DNA from: UKL13-2 sp036394575
Lineage (GTDB): Bacteria > Pseudomonadota > Gammaproteobacteria > Burkholderiales > Usitatibacteraceae
DNA: 64,000 nucleotides
NCBI GenBank assembly: GCA_036394575.1
Contig: DASWEY010000026.1
Span: 8,795 to 72,794, forward strand
Direction of reading: 5' to 3'
Shown: positions 18,747 to 27,672 of the stretch, piece by piece
Numbering within the stretch: position 1 is the stretch's first letter
How the letters are laid out: each line of letters starts with the position of its first letter
Program-made: the position numbers and the translations under genes
Notes under the pieces: model-generated
Told to the model about the DNA's origin: nothing
What the model saw: only the letters and a program-made list of their open reading frames with translations
The model's database searches: none

Positions 18747-19829
18747 TCATATCGGCAGCGTCTTCGCGGCCTCGGCAAAGCCGGCCGCCGACAGCGTGCG
18801 CAGGGCGATGGGCGTGGCGATCGGCGCGTGCACATAGTTCTTGAACATCGAACGTTCATAGGCCGGGTCGTAATGGCGCACCAGCATATCGCCGACAAAG
18901 GCGTCCCATTCGCCGGCGGCGGCATGAGCCTTCCATTGGTCGATCACGTCCTTCGAATGCAGGGCCTTGAGGCAGTCGAGCTTGAAGAACAGCAGTTCCT
19001 GGTCGGTGATCAGATGCGCATATTCTTCGCGCAGCAGCTTCAGGCGCAGCGCCGGCAGGGTGATGAGCTCGAAGCAGCGTCCCAGCCACATCTGCTCGAT
19101 CAGCGCCGGCGGCACGCGCAGGGCGCCGACCTTGCGGCTCTCCGCTTCCACATACACCGGGCGGGCCGGATCGAACTGCGACAGCGCCAGCCAGATGCGG
19201 CTTTCAAAACTTTTTTGCGAGGGTTGCGGCGCATCCGGCAAATCGCCCAGCACCGAGCCCTTGTGCGCGGCCAGCTTTTCCAGATCGATCACCTGGGCGC
19301 CACGTGCCCTCAGGCTGTCGAGCAAACGGCTTTTGCCCGAGCCGGTGCGGCCGCAGATCACGTGATAGCTGAACTGCGCCGGCAGCACCGTGAGGTCGTG
19401 CGCGACCTGGCGCCGCCAGGCCTTGTAGCCGCCGTCGAGCTGCATGGCGCCCCAACCGATGGTGCGAAAGATATGCGCCATGGCGCCGGAGCGCGTGCCG
19501 CCGCGCCAGCAATAGATCAAGGGCTTCCAGTTGCGCGGCTTGTCGTGGAATTGTTCATCGATACAGTCGGCGATATTGCGCGCCACCATCGCCGCGCCGA
19601 GTTTCTTGGCGGCGAACGAGGAGCTCTTGTACAGAGTGCCGACCGCGATGCGTTGTTCGTTGTCCAGCACCGGGCAATTGATGGCGCCGGGGATATGGTC
19701 GAGCGCAAACTCGGCCGGGGTGCGCGCATCGATGATGGCATCGAACTGCTGCAACTCGGCGTAACTGAGCGGCAACGCCTGCACGCCCGCGCGGCTGGCC
19801 GCGACGAAGCGGTTATCGGGGGCATTCAT
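18747..19829 (-). CDS. mnmH: tRNA 2-selenouridine/geranyl-2-thiouridine synthase
   Basis: Replaces sulfur by selenium (through a geranylated intermediate) in the wobble 2-thiouridine of Lys/Glu/Gln tRNAs. The N-terminal rhodanese domain carries the active-site Cys in IYCWRGGTRSGAM, and the C-terminal part has a P-loop GRTGSGKSRLL. At 360 aa it matches the family. The gene starts inside the tesA stop codon (ATGA). selD, needed for selenophosphate, is not in the window. Confidence 0.93.
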   Translation of the reverse strand: MNAPDNRFVAASRAGVQALPLSYAELQQFDAIIDARTPAEFALDHIPGAINCPVLDNEQRIAVGTLYKSSSFAAKKLGAAMVARNIADCIDEQFHDKPRNWKPLIYCWRGGTRSGAMAHIFRTIGWGAMQLDGGYKAWRRQVAHDLTVLPAQFSYHVICGRTGSGKSRLLDSLRARGAQVIDLEKLAAHKGSVLGDLPDAPQPSQKSFESRIWLALSQFDPARPVYVEAESRKVGALRVPPALIEQMWLGRCFELITLPALRLKLLREEYAHLITDQELLFFKLDCLKALHSKDVIDQWKAHAAAGEWDAFVGDMLVRHYDPAYERSMFKNYVHAPIATPIALRTLSAAGFAEAAKTLPI

Positions 19830-20539
19830 TTTTTGGCCCTGGCCTTCAGGGTTTTTTCGACGGCGGGTAGCACATTTTGCAGGATTCTCGGCTGTGCGGC
19901 CGCGATGGGATGCAGGCGATCGGCCTGGAACAGTTCCAGCTTGTCGGCCACGCCGTCGAGCAGGAAGGGGACGAGCGGCAATTGATACTGCTTGGCCAGG
20001 GCCGGGTACATATCGCGGAAACCGGTCGCGTAATCGATGCCGAAATTGGGCGGGATCTGGATGCCGATGATCACCACCCGGGCCTTGGCGGCGCGGGCCG
20101 CCTTGATGATGCCCTCCAGATTCTTGCGCATCTCGGTGAGCGGCAGGCCGCGCAGGCCGTCATTGGCGCCCAGGGCCAGCAGTACGATGGTCGGCTTTTG
20201 CCGGGTGAGATCGGCGCGAATGCGATTGAGGCCGCCGCCGCTGGTTTCGCCGCTGATGCTGGCATTGACCACGGCCACGCCGCGTGCCTTCATTTTCTCC
20301 TCGAGCAGGGCCACCCAGCCCTCGGCAGGGCTGAGGCCATAGGCGGCCGAGAGGCTGTCGCCATAGACCATGATGCGATCAAGCGCGGGCGTGGGTTTCG
20401 TTGCCGGGGCGAGAGAATCCGCCGCCGCCGGGAACGATAGCGCCCCGAGCATGGTCAGCAGCAATAGCGCCAGACACCTTGCGGCGGCGCGCCAAACCTT
20501 TGTTACCCTTGAAAACCGGTTTTCACCCACAAACTTCAA
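19826..20539 (-). CDS. tesA: Arylesterase / thioesterase I (SGNH hydrolase)
   Basis: A periplasmic SGNH hydrolase of about 237 aa. It has block I YGDSLSAAYGL with the nucleophile Ser, the LGANDGLRG block III and DRLHPIAAAQP with the Asp-His pair. The frame is open to 20623, but a TTG at 20539 is preceded five bases upstream by AAGGAG and begins a protein with a signal peptide (CLALLLLTMLGALSFPAAA), so that start is chosen. Like E. coli tesA it is divergent from ybbA-ybbP. Confidence 0.9.
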   Translation of the reverse strand: MKFVGENRFSRVTKVWRAAARCLALLLLTMLGALSFPAAADSLAPATKPTPALDRIMVYGDSLSAAYGLSPAEGWVALLEEKMKARGVAVVNASISGETSGGGLNRIRADLTRQKPTIVLLALGANDGLRGLPLTEMRKNLEGIIKAARAAKARVVIIGIQIPPNFGIDYATGFRDMYPALAKQYQLPLVPFLLDGVADKLELFQADRLHPIAAAQPRILQNVLPAVEKTLKARAKK

Positions 20540-20658
20540 AATGACTCCTTCGGTGCTATAAATCTGCTCGATGCAGGTTTTTGCAAGTGAAAGCACCATA
20601 CCATCTACCCTCCGATCGCTCACTGATCCTACTCAATCGCCCACTCAATAAGCCCACC

Positions 20659-21411
20659 ATGCCCGACAATACTGCCCGCAGCCTGCCGGACAGCGCTGCC
20701 AATGATGCCATTGCGGCCGTGCCGATCATCAGCGTTGAACACCTGAGCAAGGAAGTGACGACCAGCGATGGCGTGCTGATCATCGTCAACAAGGCGCATT
20801 TTAGCGTCGCCGCCGGCGAAGCGGTGGCGGTCGTCGGCGCCTCCGGCTCGGGAAAATCGACCTTGCTGGGGCTGATGGCCGGATTGGACCAGCCCTCCAG
20901 CGGAAAAGTGCGCATCCATGGCGAGGACCTGTTCGCGCTCGATGAAGACGGCCGCGCCAAGCTGCGCGGCCGCCTGGTCGGCTTCGTGTTCCAGTCTTTC
21001 CAGCTGCTGCCTTCGCTGACCGCGCTGGAAAACGTGATGCTGCCGCTGGAACTGTCCGGTGTCGCCGATGCCGAGGCGCGCGCCAGATCCATCTTGGGCC
21101 GCGTCGGCCTGGCGGCGCGCGTCAAGCATTACCCCAAGCAACTGTCCGGCGGCGAGCAGCAGCGGGTGGCGATTGCGCGCGCCTTTGTCACCGAGCCCAA
21201 GCTGCTGTTCGCCGACGAGCCCACCGGTAATCTGGACGCCAAAACCGGGCGCGCCATGATCGATCTGCTGTTCGAACTCAATCGCGAGCGTGGCACCACC
21301 CTGATTCTGGTCACGCATGATCTGAATCTCGCCGGGCGTTGCGGCCGCCGCCTGACCATCGATGCCGGCGTGGTCAGCACCGAAGAGCATCAAGCCGAAA
21401 TGGCGATGTGA
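20659..21411 (+). CDS. ybbA: ABC transporter ATP-binding protein, YbbA type
   Basis: A 250-residue ATPase of the LolD/MacB-type family: Walker A GASGSGKSTLL, signature LSGGEQQRVAIARAF, Walker B LLFADEPTG and the switch His in LVTHD. It pairs with the permease that starts 5 bp downstream. The divergence from tesA matches the E. coli tesA / ybbA-ybbP locus. The transported substrate is not established. The ATG at 20659 is chosen by homology; the ribosome site is weak and a TATAAA at about 20557 could be the -10 box. Confidence 0.92.
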   Translation: MPDNTARSLPDSAANDAIAAVPIISVEHLSKEVTTSDGVLIIVNKAHFSVAAGEAVAVVGASGSGKSTLLGLMAGLDQPSSGKVRIHGEDLFALDEDGRAKLRGRLVGFVFQSFQLLPSLTALENVMLPLELSGVADAEARARSILGRVGLAARVKHYPKQLSGGEQQRVAIARAFVTEPKLLFADEPTGNLDAKTGRAMIDLLFELNRERGTTLILVTHDLNLAGRCGRRLTIDAGVVSTEEHQAEMAM

Positions 21412-21416
21412 TCCGC

Positions 21417-23918
21417 ATGAACAAGCTGCTGCTGTCCCTGCGCATGCTGCGCCGCAATGCCAAGTCCGGCGAAGCGCGGGTATTGCTGGTCGCTCTGTTC
21501 ATCGCGGTGATGAGCGTGACCACGGTGGCCTTCTTTGCCGATCGCGTGGAATCAGCGCTGAATCGCCAGGCGAATGAACTGATCGCCGCCGATGCAGTGG
21601 TGGCCTCCAATACGCCGGTGGCGGCGCGCTTCCACGAAGAAGCCGCGCGCCTGAAACTGGATACCGCCGAATCGATCACCTTCCCGAGCATGGTTGCGGG
21701 CGATGAGAGCCGCGGGCAGGGCGTCAATCTGGCCGAAATCAAGGCGGTCACCGCCGGCTTTCCCCTGCGCGGCAAGATCCGCATTGCCGACCTGCCCGGT
21801 CAGCCCGACCATATCGCCGAAGGTGTGCCCACGCCGGGCACCATCTGGGTGCCCGAGGTCTTGTTGACGCGGCTGAAGGTGGCGGTTGGCGATGAATTGA
21901 AAGTCGGCGCCATCTCACTCAAGGTCGTGGCCCTCATCACCAAGGAGCCGGACAGCGTGCTCGATTACTTCGGCATCGCCCCGCGTGTGATGATGAATCG
22001 GCAGGACCTGGACGCGACCAAGCTGATCCAGGTTGGCAGCCGCGTCAGCTATCGCCTGCTGCTGGCCGGGCCGCCGACCGCGGTGCAGTCTTTCCTCGCC
22101 ACCTTCAAAGGCAATCTGGCGCGTGGCGAGCGCCTCGAGAGTGTGCGCGATGCGCGCGCCGAGGTGCGCGTGGCGCTGGAGCGTGCACAGAATTTCCTCG
22201 GCCTTGCGGCCTTGTTGTCGGTGGTGCTGGCTTCGGTGGCGGTAGCGCTGGCCGCGCGCCGTTTCTCGCAGCGCCAGCTCGATAGCGCGGCGATGATGCG
22301 GTGCCTCGGCGCCACCGCGAGCGATATTTTTGCGCTCAATTTCTGGCAGTTCCTGGCGATGGGCCTCGCCGCCTGCGTGCTGGGCAGCATAGCCGGCTAT
22401 GTGGCGCAAGGCGGCCTCGCCGCCAGCCTCGCCAGCTTGTTCACTGTCGCCTTGCCGCCGCCGACCTGGTTGCCGGCGCTGCAGGGTCTCGCCATCGGCA
22501 TGGTGCTGTTGTTCGGCTTTACCCTGCCGCCGCTGCTGGCCCTGCGCAAGGTGCCGACCTTGCGCGTGTTGCGCCGCGATCTTGATCCCTTCGATGCCGG
22601 TGCTTCATTCGCCTATCTGCTCGGCTTCGCCACACTCGCCGGCCTGATCATCTGGCGTGCCGGCGATTTGAAATTAGGTGCCATCGCCGTCGGCGGATTT
22701 GCCGCGGCACTGGCGGTGGCGGCAATCGCCGGCTGGGTGTTGATTCGTCTCGCCGCCAGTTTGCGCGGCGCGACCTCGGGCTCCTGGCGTTACGGCATCG
22801 CGAACATGAAACGCCACGCCGGTGGCAGCCTGGTGCAGATCATGGCGCTGGGCCTCGGCATCATGGCGATGCTGATGTTGACCCTGGTGCGCACCGATCT
22901 CATCTCGCGCTGGCAGGGCACCTTTCCGGTGAATATGCCGAACCGCTTTGTGGTCAATATCCAGAGCGATCAGCTGGCGGCGGTGCGTGCCTATTTTGCC
23001 GAGCGCAAGATGGAAACGCCCGATCTCTACCCGATGGTTCGCGGTCGTCTGGTCGAAATTAACGGCAAGAAATTGGTGACCGCCGAGATCAAGGACGAGC
23101 GCGCGCGGCGCACGGTCGAGCGCGAATTCAACCTGTCCTGGGCGGCAAAACTGCAGGTGGACAATAAAATTCTGGCCGGCAAATTCTGGGATGCCGACAC
23201 CAAGGAAAAACAATTCTCGGTGGAAGAGGGCGTGGCCAAGACGCTGGGCATCAATCTCGGCGATACGCTGACCTACGATATCGCCGGCTCATCATTTACT
23301 GCGACGGTCACCAGCCTGCGCAAGGTGCAATGGGATTCCTTCCGTGCCAATTTCTTCGTCATCGCCAGCCCCGGCGTGCTCGAGGATTACCCGGCCAGCT
23401 ATATCAGCAGCTTCCATCTGCCGCCGGGCAATGAAGCGGTGGTCAACGGCCTCATCCAGCGCTTCCCCAATCTATCGGTGATCGATCTCTCCGCGATCAT
23501 GACCCAGGTGCGCACCATCACCGACCAGGTCGCCAATGCGGTTGGGTATGTGTTCCTGTTCGCGCTCGCGGCGGGACTGGTGGTGCTGTACGCCGCCATC
23601 GCCAGTACCCAGGACGAACGCGTATTCGACGCCGCCATCATGCGCACCCTCGGCGCCAGCCGCAAACAGATGGTGGTGGTGCAGCTCGCCGAGTTCCTCG
23701 CCATCGGCGTGCTGTCGGGCTTGATCGCCAGCGCCGGCGCGATGATCCTGTCGATGGTGCTATCCGACAAAGTGCTGAATGTGCCCTACGTGATCAACTG
23801 GTGGATACCGCTGATTGGTGTTGCTGGTGGCGCGTCGGGCGTGGCCATTGCCGGCCTGCTCGGCACGCGCAAGGCGGTGAATTCTTCACCGCTGGCGACG
23901 ATTCGGGCATTGGCTTGA
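21417..23918 (+). CDS. ybbP: ABC transporter permease, YbbP type (FtsX-like)
   Basis: An 833-residue inner-membrane protein. The first helix (VLLVALFIAVMSVTTVAFFADR) is followed by a large periplasmic domain, then two FtsX-type membrane modules (about residues 260-400 and 690-830) and a second periplasmic domain between them. The duplicated layout and length are those of YbbP, the partner of YbbA. The C-terminal LLGTRKAVNSSPLATIRAL matches FtsX-family ends. A copy of the hairpin repeat begins six bases after the stop codon. Confidence 0.92.
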   Translation: MNKLLLSLRMLRRNAKSGEARVLLVALFIAVMSVTTVAFFADRVESALNRQANELIAADAVVASNTPVAARFHEEAARLKLDTAESITFPSMVAGDESRGQGVNLAEIKAVTAGFPLRGKIRIADLPGQPDHIAEGVPTPGTIWVPEVLLTRLKVAVGDELKVGAISLKVVALITKEPDSVLDYFGIAPRVMMNRQDLDATKLIQVGSRVSYRLLLAGPPTAVQSFLATFKGNLARGERLESVRDARAEVRVALERAQNFLGLAALLSVVLASVAVALAARRFSQRQLDSAAMMRCLGATASDIFALNFWQFLAMGLAACVLGSIAGYVAQGGLAASLASLFTVALPPPTWLPALQGLAIGMVLLFGFTLPPLLALRKVPTLRVLRRDLDPFDAGASFAYLLGFATLAGLIIWRAGDLKLGAIAVGGFAAALAVAAIAGWVLIRLAASLRGATSGSWRYGIANMKRHAGGSLVQIMALGLGIMAMLMLTLVRTDLISRWQGTFPVNMPNRFVVNIQSDQLAAVRAYFAERKMETPDLYPMVRGRLVEINGKKLVTAEIKDERARRTVEREFNLSWAAKLQVDNKILAGKFWDADTKEKQFSVEEGVAKTLGINLGDTLTYDIAGSSFTATVTSLRKVQWDSFRANFFVIASPGVLEDYPASYISSFHLPPGNEAVVNGLIQRFPNLSVIDLSAIMTQVRTITDQVANAVGYVFLFALAAGLVVLYAAIASTQDERVFDAAIMRTLGASRKQMVVVQLAEFLAIGVLSGLIASAGAMILSMVLSDKVLNVPYVINWWIPLIGVAGGASGVAIAGLLGTRKAVNSSPLATIRALA

Positions 23919-23923
23919 GTATT

Positions 23924-23990
23924 TGAAACTCCAGCATTGGCGCGCCTTCCAGGCCAAAAATGCTTGGAAAGGCGCGCCAGTACTAGAATT
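23924..23990. repeat. Dispersed hairpin repeat, copy 3
   Basis: GAAACTCCAGCATTGGCGCG...AGTACTAGAATT. The stem is TGGCGCGCCTTCCA (23938-23951) against TGGAAAGGCGCGCCA (23965-23979), with CAAAAATGC in the loop. It lies just behind the ybbP stop codon and may also act as a terminator. Confidence 0.75.
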
Positions 23991-24013
23991 AACTATGTTT
24001 TTGCAGGTGAAAG

Positions 24014-24337
24014 TTAACTTCGGGGCATACCGCATTGATGGCCACACGCAAGCAAATCATTGATCAAATTCTGCGAAACTTCGTCGCATTTGCGAAATTT
24101 CTGCACAAGTGACCAACTGTTTCTTACTCGGTCATTGTCCAGAAAATAGTTTGGAATTTTGAGGATACGTTCGATTCGCCGAGCCTCGAGATCATTCAAT
24201 GGCTGCTTGCCATTTAGGATAGAGCTAATAGTCCGTGGACTCAGCGTTTCGCCTATAGCTTTGGCCAAAGCGGCCTGAGATCGATAGAAGGTGCGCAGGA
24301 GTTCAAGGTTTTGCCTTCTGATTTGCCGGGTGTTCAT
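24014..24337 (-). CDS. Small helix-turn-helix (Cro/CI-like) protein
   Basis: A 107-residue protein. Residues about 5-60 look like an XRE-type helix-turn-helix: AALAKAIGETLSPRTISSILNGKQPL. The C-terminal 45 residues have no recognisable domain. The frame is open to 24457, but GGAGA six bases before the ATG at 24337 supports the shorter start, and codons further upstream encode an intrinsic terminator hairpin. The gene is markedly more AT-rich than its neighbours, suggesting transfer. Probably a DNA-binding regulator; its targets are unknown. Confidence 0.6.
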   Translation of the reverse strand: MNTRQIRRQNLELLRTFYRSQAALAKAIGETLSPRTISSILNGKQPLNDLEARRIERILKIPNYFLDNDRVRNSWSLVQKFRKCDEVSQNLINDLLACGHQCGMPRS

Positions 24338-24349
24338 AGGATTCTCCAT

Positions 24350-24376
24350 AAAAAAGCAGCTCGCTTTTTCGAGCTG
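24350..24376 (-). terminator. Intrinsic terminator in the leader of the HTH gene
   Basis: On the minus strand CAGCTCG, a six-base loop, CGAGCTG, one C and six T: a textbook terminator. It ends about five bases before the ribosome site of the HTH gene, so transcripts coming from the upstream unknown gene would stop here unless they read through. Confidence 0.7.
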
Positions 24377-24508
24377 TTTCTTCATCCTGCACCACGGCGA
24401 AAAGATTGAAATGGGGGCTTTGAAATTTTTTGTTAGTAGCAATCGATAATTCAGCATTGCTAGTTACAAAGGCATTGTTGTGGTCATTATTTCTCGGATT
24501 GTATGGGC

Positions 24509-25297
24509 CTAAAACTCATGTTTCAATGAAATCCTTGATTCCCTAAGTAATTTAAATATGTCGAAGAGCATGTCTGCAACGAATTCAGACATCAAAAGCT
24601 GGCCTAGGAGTTGATTGGGTACATCCGTTTCGTCAGCGGGGTAGTAATGCCAGATATGTTGAAGTGACGTAGCAGATAAATTGCTGACATCTGGGTTTGC
24701 AACTTCTGGATCACTATTCAGGTCTTCGGCGATTGATTGACAATAATCTCGAAATGACCTGTTGAAGGTGTCAGTGATATCAAAGCCATTCGGAGGTCGT
24801 ATGGCGTCAAAGGCCCCTGCCATCCCTTTAGCAATCTCTTTTTGCTGTTCAGCTGTGGCGCGAAGTACGATAGCTGCAAATTGCCAATAAATTGCTGCGT
24901 AAAGAGCGAGGAATTGCAGATTCGCGGGAAATTTATTTTCGCGAATTCTGTCTGCCAGCCTAAAACCGGAAAATTTTGGGCTAAACAAAAAATTGTCAAT
25001 ATGGTTGCAGGCATTGTCGTGCGCCATTCCAATTAGCCAGTGGCCATACTCTGTGGGACTAAGTTGCTGACCCTCGGTGCTCGAATATTCCAAATGTTCT
25101 TCTTTGATATCTTGTGGGCTAACCGTGATACCGGATGGGTCTTTTAATGTAGCTGGTGAATTTGGCTTCCATCCAAATGCCAGCCACGCCATTAATCCCA
25201 ATACGGCACCAGAAATCAGGCCCGCACCAAAGCCACCTGAAATAGCGCCCATGAAAAAGGCTCCTGCAGCAATTAACCCAGATACAAAATTTCCCAA
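24509..25297 (-). CDS. Unknown membrane-anchored protein in an AT-rich island
   Basis: 262 aa and no recognised family. The N-terminus has one or two glycine/alanine-rich hydrophobic segments (LIAAGAFFMGAISGGFGAGLI and AVLGLMAWLAFGW, residues 8-43) and the remaining 220 residues are soluble and probably helical (EYGHWLIGMAHDNACNHIDNF, QFLALYAAIYWQFAAI). The base composition is much more AT-rich than the flanks. The HTH gene follows on the same strand after 171 bp. The coding call rests on the long open frame and the domain-like composition. Confidence 0.6.
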   Translation of the reverse strand: MGNFVSGLIAAGAFFMGAISGGFGAGLISGAVLGLMAWLAFGWKPNSPATLKDPSGITVSPQDIKEEHLEYSSTEGQQLSPTEYGHWLIGMAHDNACNHIDNFLFSPKFSGFRLADRIRENKFPANLQFLALYAAIYWQFAAIVLRATAEQQKEIAKGMAGAFDAIRPPNGFDITDTFNRSFRDYCQSIAEDLNSDPEVANPDVSNLSATSLQHIWHYYPADETDVPNQLLGQLLMSEFVADMLFDIFKLLRESRISLKHEF

Positions 25298-25367
25298 ATA
25301 AATCTCCAGTCAGAAAAGTCTGTGGCATTAAATCCGAGCTATTTCCCGCGCAGAGAAAAGCCTCTCT

Positions 25368-26354
25368 CTAAGAATCCGCCTTCGCCCCCGACACCTTCAC
25401 CACTTCGGCCCATTTCTTGATCTCGACGCGTATGAATTCGCCATAGGCTTCAGGCGACAGCGGCGCGGGCACGGCGCCGAGATCGAGGAAGCCTTTTTTG
25501 ATCTCGGCAGAAGCCAGCGCCTTGTTGGCTTCGACGTTCATGCGCGCGACGATTTCTTTCGGCGTGCCTTTCGGCGCCATCAATCCGAACCAGGAACTGA
25601 CATCGAAGCCGGGCAGGCCGGCTTCATCGACGGTGGGCACCTCGGGTGCGGAGGGCGAGCGTTCCTTTGTCGTGACGGCGAGCGCGCGCAGCTTGCCGGA
25701 TTTCACATGCGGTAAGGAGGACGGCATATTGTCGAACATGCATTGCACCTGGCCGCCGAGCAGATCGGTGACGGCGGGGGCGCTGCCCTTGTAGGGCACA
25801 TGCAGCAAATCCACTTTGGCCATGATCTTGAACAGTTCGCCGGAGAGATGGATCGAGGTGCCGTTGCCGCTGGAGGCGTAGGCCAGCTTGCCGGGATTGG
25901 CGCGTGCGAGGGCGATGAATTCCTGCAGCGTATTGGCCTTCACCGAGGGATGCACGACGAGGATATTCGGCACCAGGGCGAACAGGGCGACGGGCTCGAA
26001 ATCCTTTTCGAAATCGAAAGGCAGCTTCGCGAACAGCGAAGCGTTGATGGCATTCGTGATGGCGTTGACGTAGAAGGTGTAGCCATCGGGTGCGGCTTTG
26101 GCAACGGCGTCGGCGCCGATATTGCTGCTGGCGCCGCCCTTGTTCTCGACGATGACGGGCTGGCCCAGGGCATCGCCCATCTTCTTGGCCATCAGGCGGC
26201 CGATGAGATCGGTGGCGCCGCCGGGGGCGAAGCCGACCACGAACTTGATCGGTTTGTTCGGATAAGCACCGCTTGATTGCGCGAAGCTGGCGGCGGGCAG
26301 GGCGCCGGCGGCCATGCCGGCGCCGACGGCGGTGAGAAATTTTCTGCGTTGCAT
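25368..26354 (-). CDS. Tripartite tricarboxylate transporter (Bug/TctC) substrate-binding protein
   Basis: A periplasmic binding protein of 328 aa. The N-terminus MQRRKFLTAVGAGMAAGALP is a twin-arginine-like signal, and YPNKPIKFVVGFAPGGATDLIGRLMA followed by VENKGGASSNIGADAVAKA is the Bug-family signature. These proteins bind small carboxylates. The membrane partners tctA/tctB are absent here, which is common because betaproteobacteria carry many orphan bug genes. The ligand is not predictable. Confidence 0.92.
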   Translation of the reverse strand: MQRRKFLTAVGAGMAAGALPAASFAQSSGAYPNKPIKFVVGFAPGGATDLIGRLMAKKMGDALGQPVIVENKGGASSNIGADAVAKAAPDGYTFYVNAITNAINASLFAKLPFDFEKDFEPVALFALVPNILVVHPSVKANTLQEFIALARANPGKLAYASSGNGTSIHLSGELFKIMAKVDLLHVPYKGSAPAVTDLLGGQVQCMFDNMPSSLPHVKSGKLRALAVTTKERSPSAPEVPTVDEAGLPGFDVSSWFGLMAPKGTPKEIVARMNVEANKALASAEIKKGFLDLGAVPAPLSPEAYGEFIRVEIKKWAEVVKVSGAKADS

Positions 26355-26466
26355 ATTGAGAGTCCTCCGGGATTATTTTTCTTGGGTGGTTTTGATTGGT
26401 GGCATTGGTTCAGCCGGTATTCTGCGGCAAAACGTGGCGGCTTTGTTTTGCGAAAAATGAAATGCC

Positions 26467-26530
26467 AAACTCCAGCATTGGTGCGGTGTTTGGGGCAAAA
26501 ATGCTTCAAACACCGCACCAATGCTTGGGT
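26467..26530. repeat. Dispersed hairpin repeat, copy 4
   Basis: The cleanest stem of the family: AGCATTGGTGCGGTGTTTG (26474-26492) pairs perfectly over 19 bp with its complement at 26507-26525. The loop contains GGCAAAAATGC. Relative to copy 3 the arms carry paired changes that keep the stem. Confidence 0.8.
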
Positions 26531-26556
26531 TCGCTATTCTGGTTAAATAGAATTTC

Positions 26557-26640
26557 GTCGTCCCGGCGCAGGCCGGGGCCCAGTCCGTCCAAATGTTTGA
26601 ATATACGAAGGACTGGATTCCGGCCTTCGCCGGAATGACG
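26557..26640. repeat. Long intergenic inverted repeat (GTCATTCCGG... type)
   Basis: The outer arms GTCGTCCCGGCGCAGGCCGG and CCGGCCTTCGCCGGAATGAC, plus inner arms CAGTCC/GGACTG, fold into a long hairpin around an AT-rich centre. It is of the same general type as the element at 17125-17156. Confidence 0.6.
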
Positions 26641-26712
26641 GAATTCTTTTTGTATTCGCCTAAAGCACCACGATCTTTAGCCGGTATCAAGGCCGCGGCT
26701 TGACGCACCGCC

Positions 26713-26727
26713 TATAATCGCCCCATG
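26713..26727 (+). promoter_or_regulatory. Predicted leaderless promoter of the EamA gene
   Basis: TATAAT at 26713-26718, six bases, then the ATG at 26725. No ribosome-binding sequence. The arrangement is identical to that before ftsK. Confidence 0.6.
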
Positions 26728-27672
26728 TCCTCGCACGCCTCGCCCTCCGTCCACCGCTGGTGGCTGTCGCCTTATCTGCTGCTCTCTCTCACCTCGCTGT
26801 TCTGGTCGCTCAACTGGGTGATCGGGCGCGCCGTGGTCGGCCGCGTGCCGCCGGTGGCGCTGGCGTACTGGCGCTGGTCGCTGGCGGTGCTGATCATGCT
26901 GCCGCTGGCCTTGCCGCAGATCCGCGCGCACTGGCCGCTGATTCGCCGCCACTGGAAAATCACCGTGCTGCTGGCCATGGTCGGCACCGGTTTCCACAAT
27001 ATGTTTTCCTACGTCGGCCTCAACTACACCACGGCCACCAATGGCGTGATGCTGAACTCGGCGATCCCGGTGCTGATCGTGGTGATCGGCATGCTGTTCT
27101 TCGGCCTGCGCACCACGGCCCTGCAAATGCTGGGCGTGGCGGTGTCGCTGTTCGGGGTGCTGGCGATCATTTCCAAGGGCCATCTCGAAACCCTGGCGAC
27201 GTTCCAGTTCAATATTGGCGATCTGATCGTGCTGGGCTCGATGGTGCTGTGGGCCATCTATACGCTGTTGCTCAAATGGCGGCCGGCCGGCATTCCGCCG
27301 ATTGCCTTCCTCTGTGCCTGTGGCATCGTCGGCGTGGTGGCGATGACGCCGGTGTATGCCTGGGAATTGGCGGCGGGCAAATCGATCGTGTGGTCGTGGC
27401 CGGTGGCCGGTGCGTTTTTGTATCTCGGAATATTTCCTTCTTTCCTCGGTTATGTATTCTGGAATAAAGGCGTCGAACAGGTCGGCCCGAATGTGGCGGG
27501 CTTGTTCGTGCACCTGATGCCGGTATTCGGCAGCCTGCTCGCCTGGCTGTTGCTCGACGAGCGCCTGTACTGGTTTCATCTGGCCGGCATCGCGCTGATC
27601 CTGCTGGGCATCTATCTGACCACGCGCAAAACCGCGACGGTGTTGGAACCTGCGGCAGAGGGGGGCGATTAG
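26725..27672 (+). CDS. EamA/RhaT-family drug/metabolite transporter
   Basis: An inner-membrane exporter of 315 aa with about ten hydrophobic segments arranged as two EamA repeats. The first is SLTSLFWSLNWVIGRAV...LNYTTATNGVMLNSAIPVLIV; the second is VLGSMVLWAIYTLLLKW...NVAGLFVHLMPVFGSLLAWLLLDE. The substrate is unknown. The stop TAG shares its last base with the GTG start of the next gene, so the two are coupled. Confidence 0.92.
   Translation: MSSHASPSVHRWWLSPYLLLSLTSLFWSLNWVIGRAVVGRVPPVALAYWRWSLAVLIMLPLALPQIRAHWPLIRRHWKITVLLAMVGTGFHNMFSYVGLNYTTATNGVMLNSAIPVLIVVIGMLFFGLRTTALQMLGVAVSLFGVLAIISKGHLETLATFQFNIGDLIVLGSMVLWAIYTLLLKWRPAGIPPIAFLCACGIVGVVAMTPVYAWELAAGKSIVWSWPVAGAFLYLGIFPSFLGYVFWNKGVEQVGPNVAGLFVHLMPVFGSLLAWLLLDERLYWFHLAGIALILLGIYLTTRKTATVLEPAAEGGD

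Larger units (their letters stand above)
26355..26724. other. Repeat-bearing intergenic region before the EamA gene
   Basis: 370 bp between divergent genes, holding dispersed hairpin copy 4 (26467-26530), a long inverted repeat (26557-26640) and the predicted EamA promoter at the right edge. No gene is supported. Confidence 0.6.
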
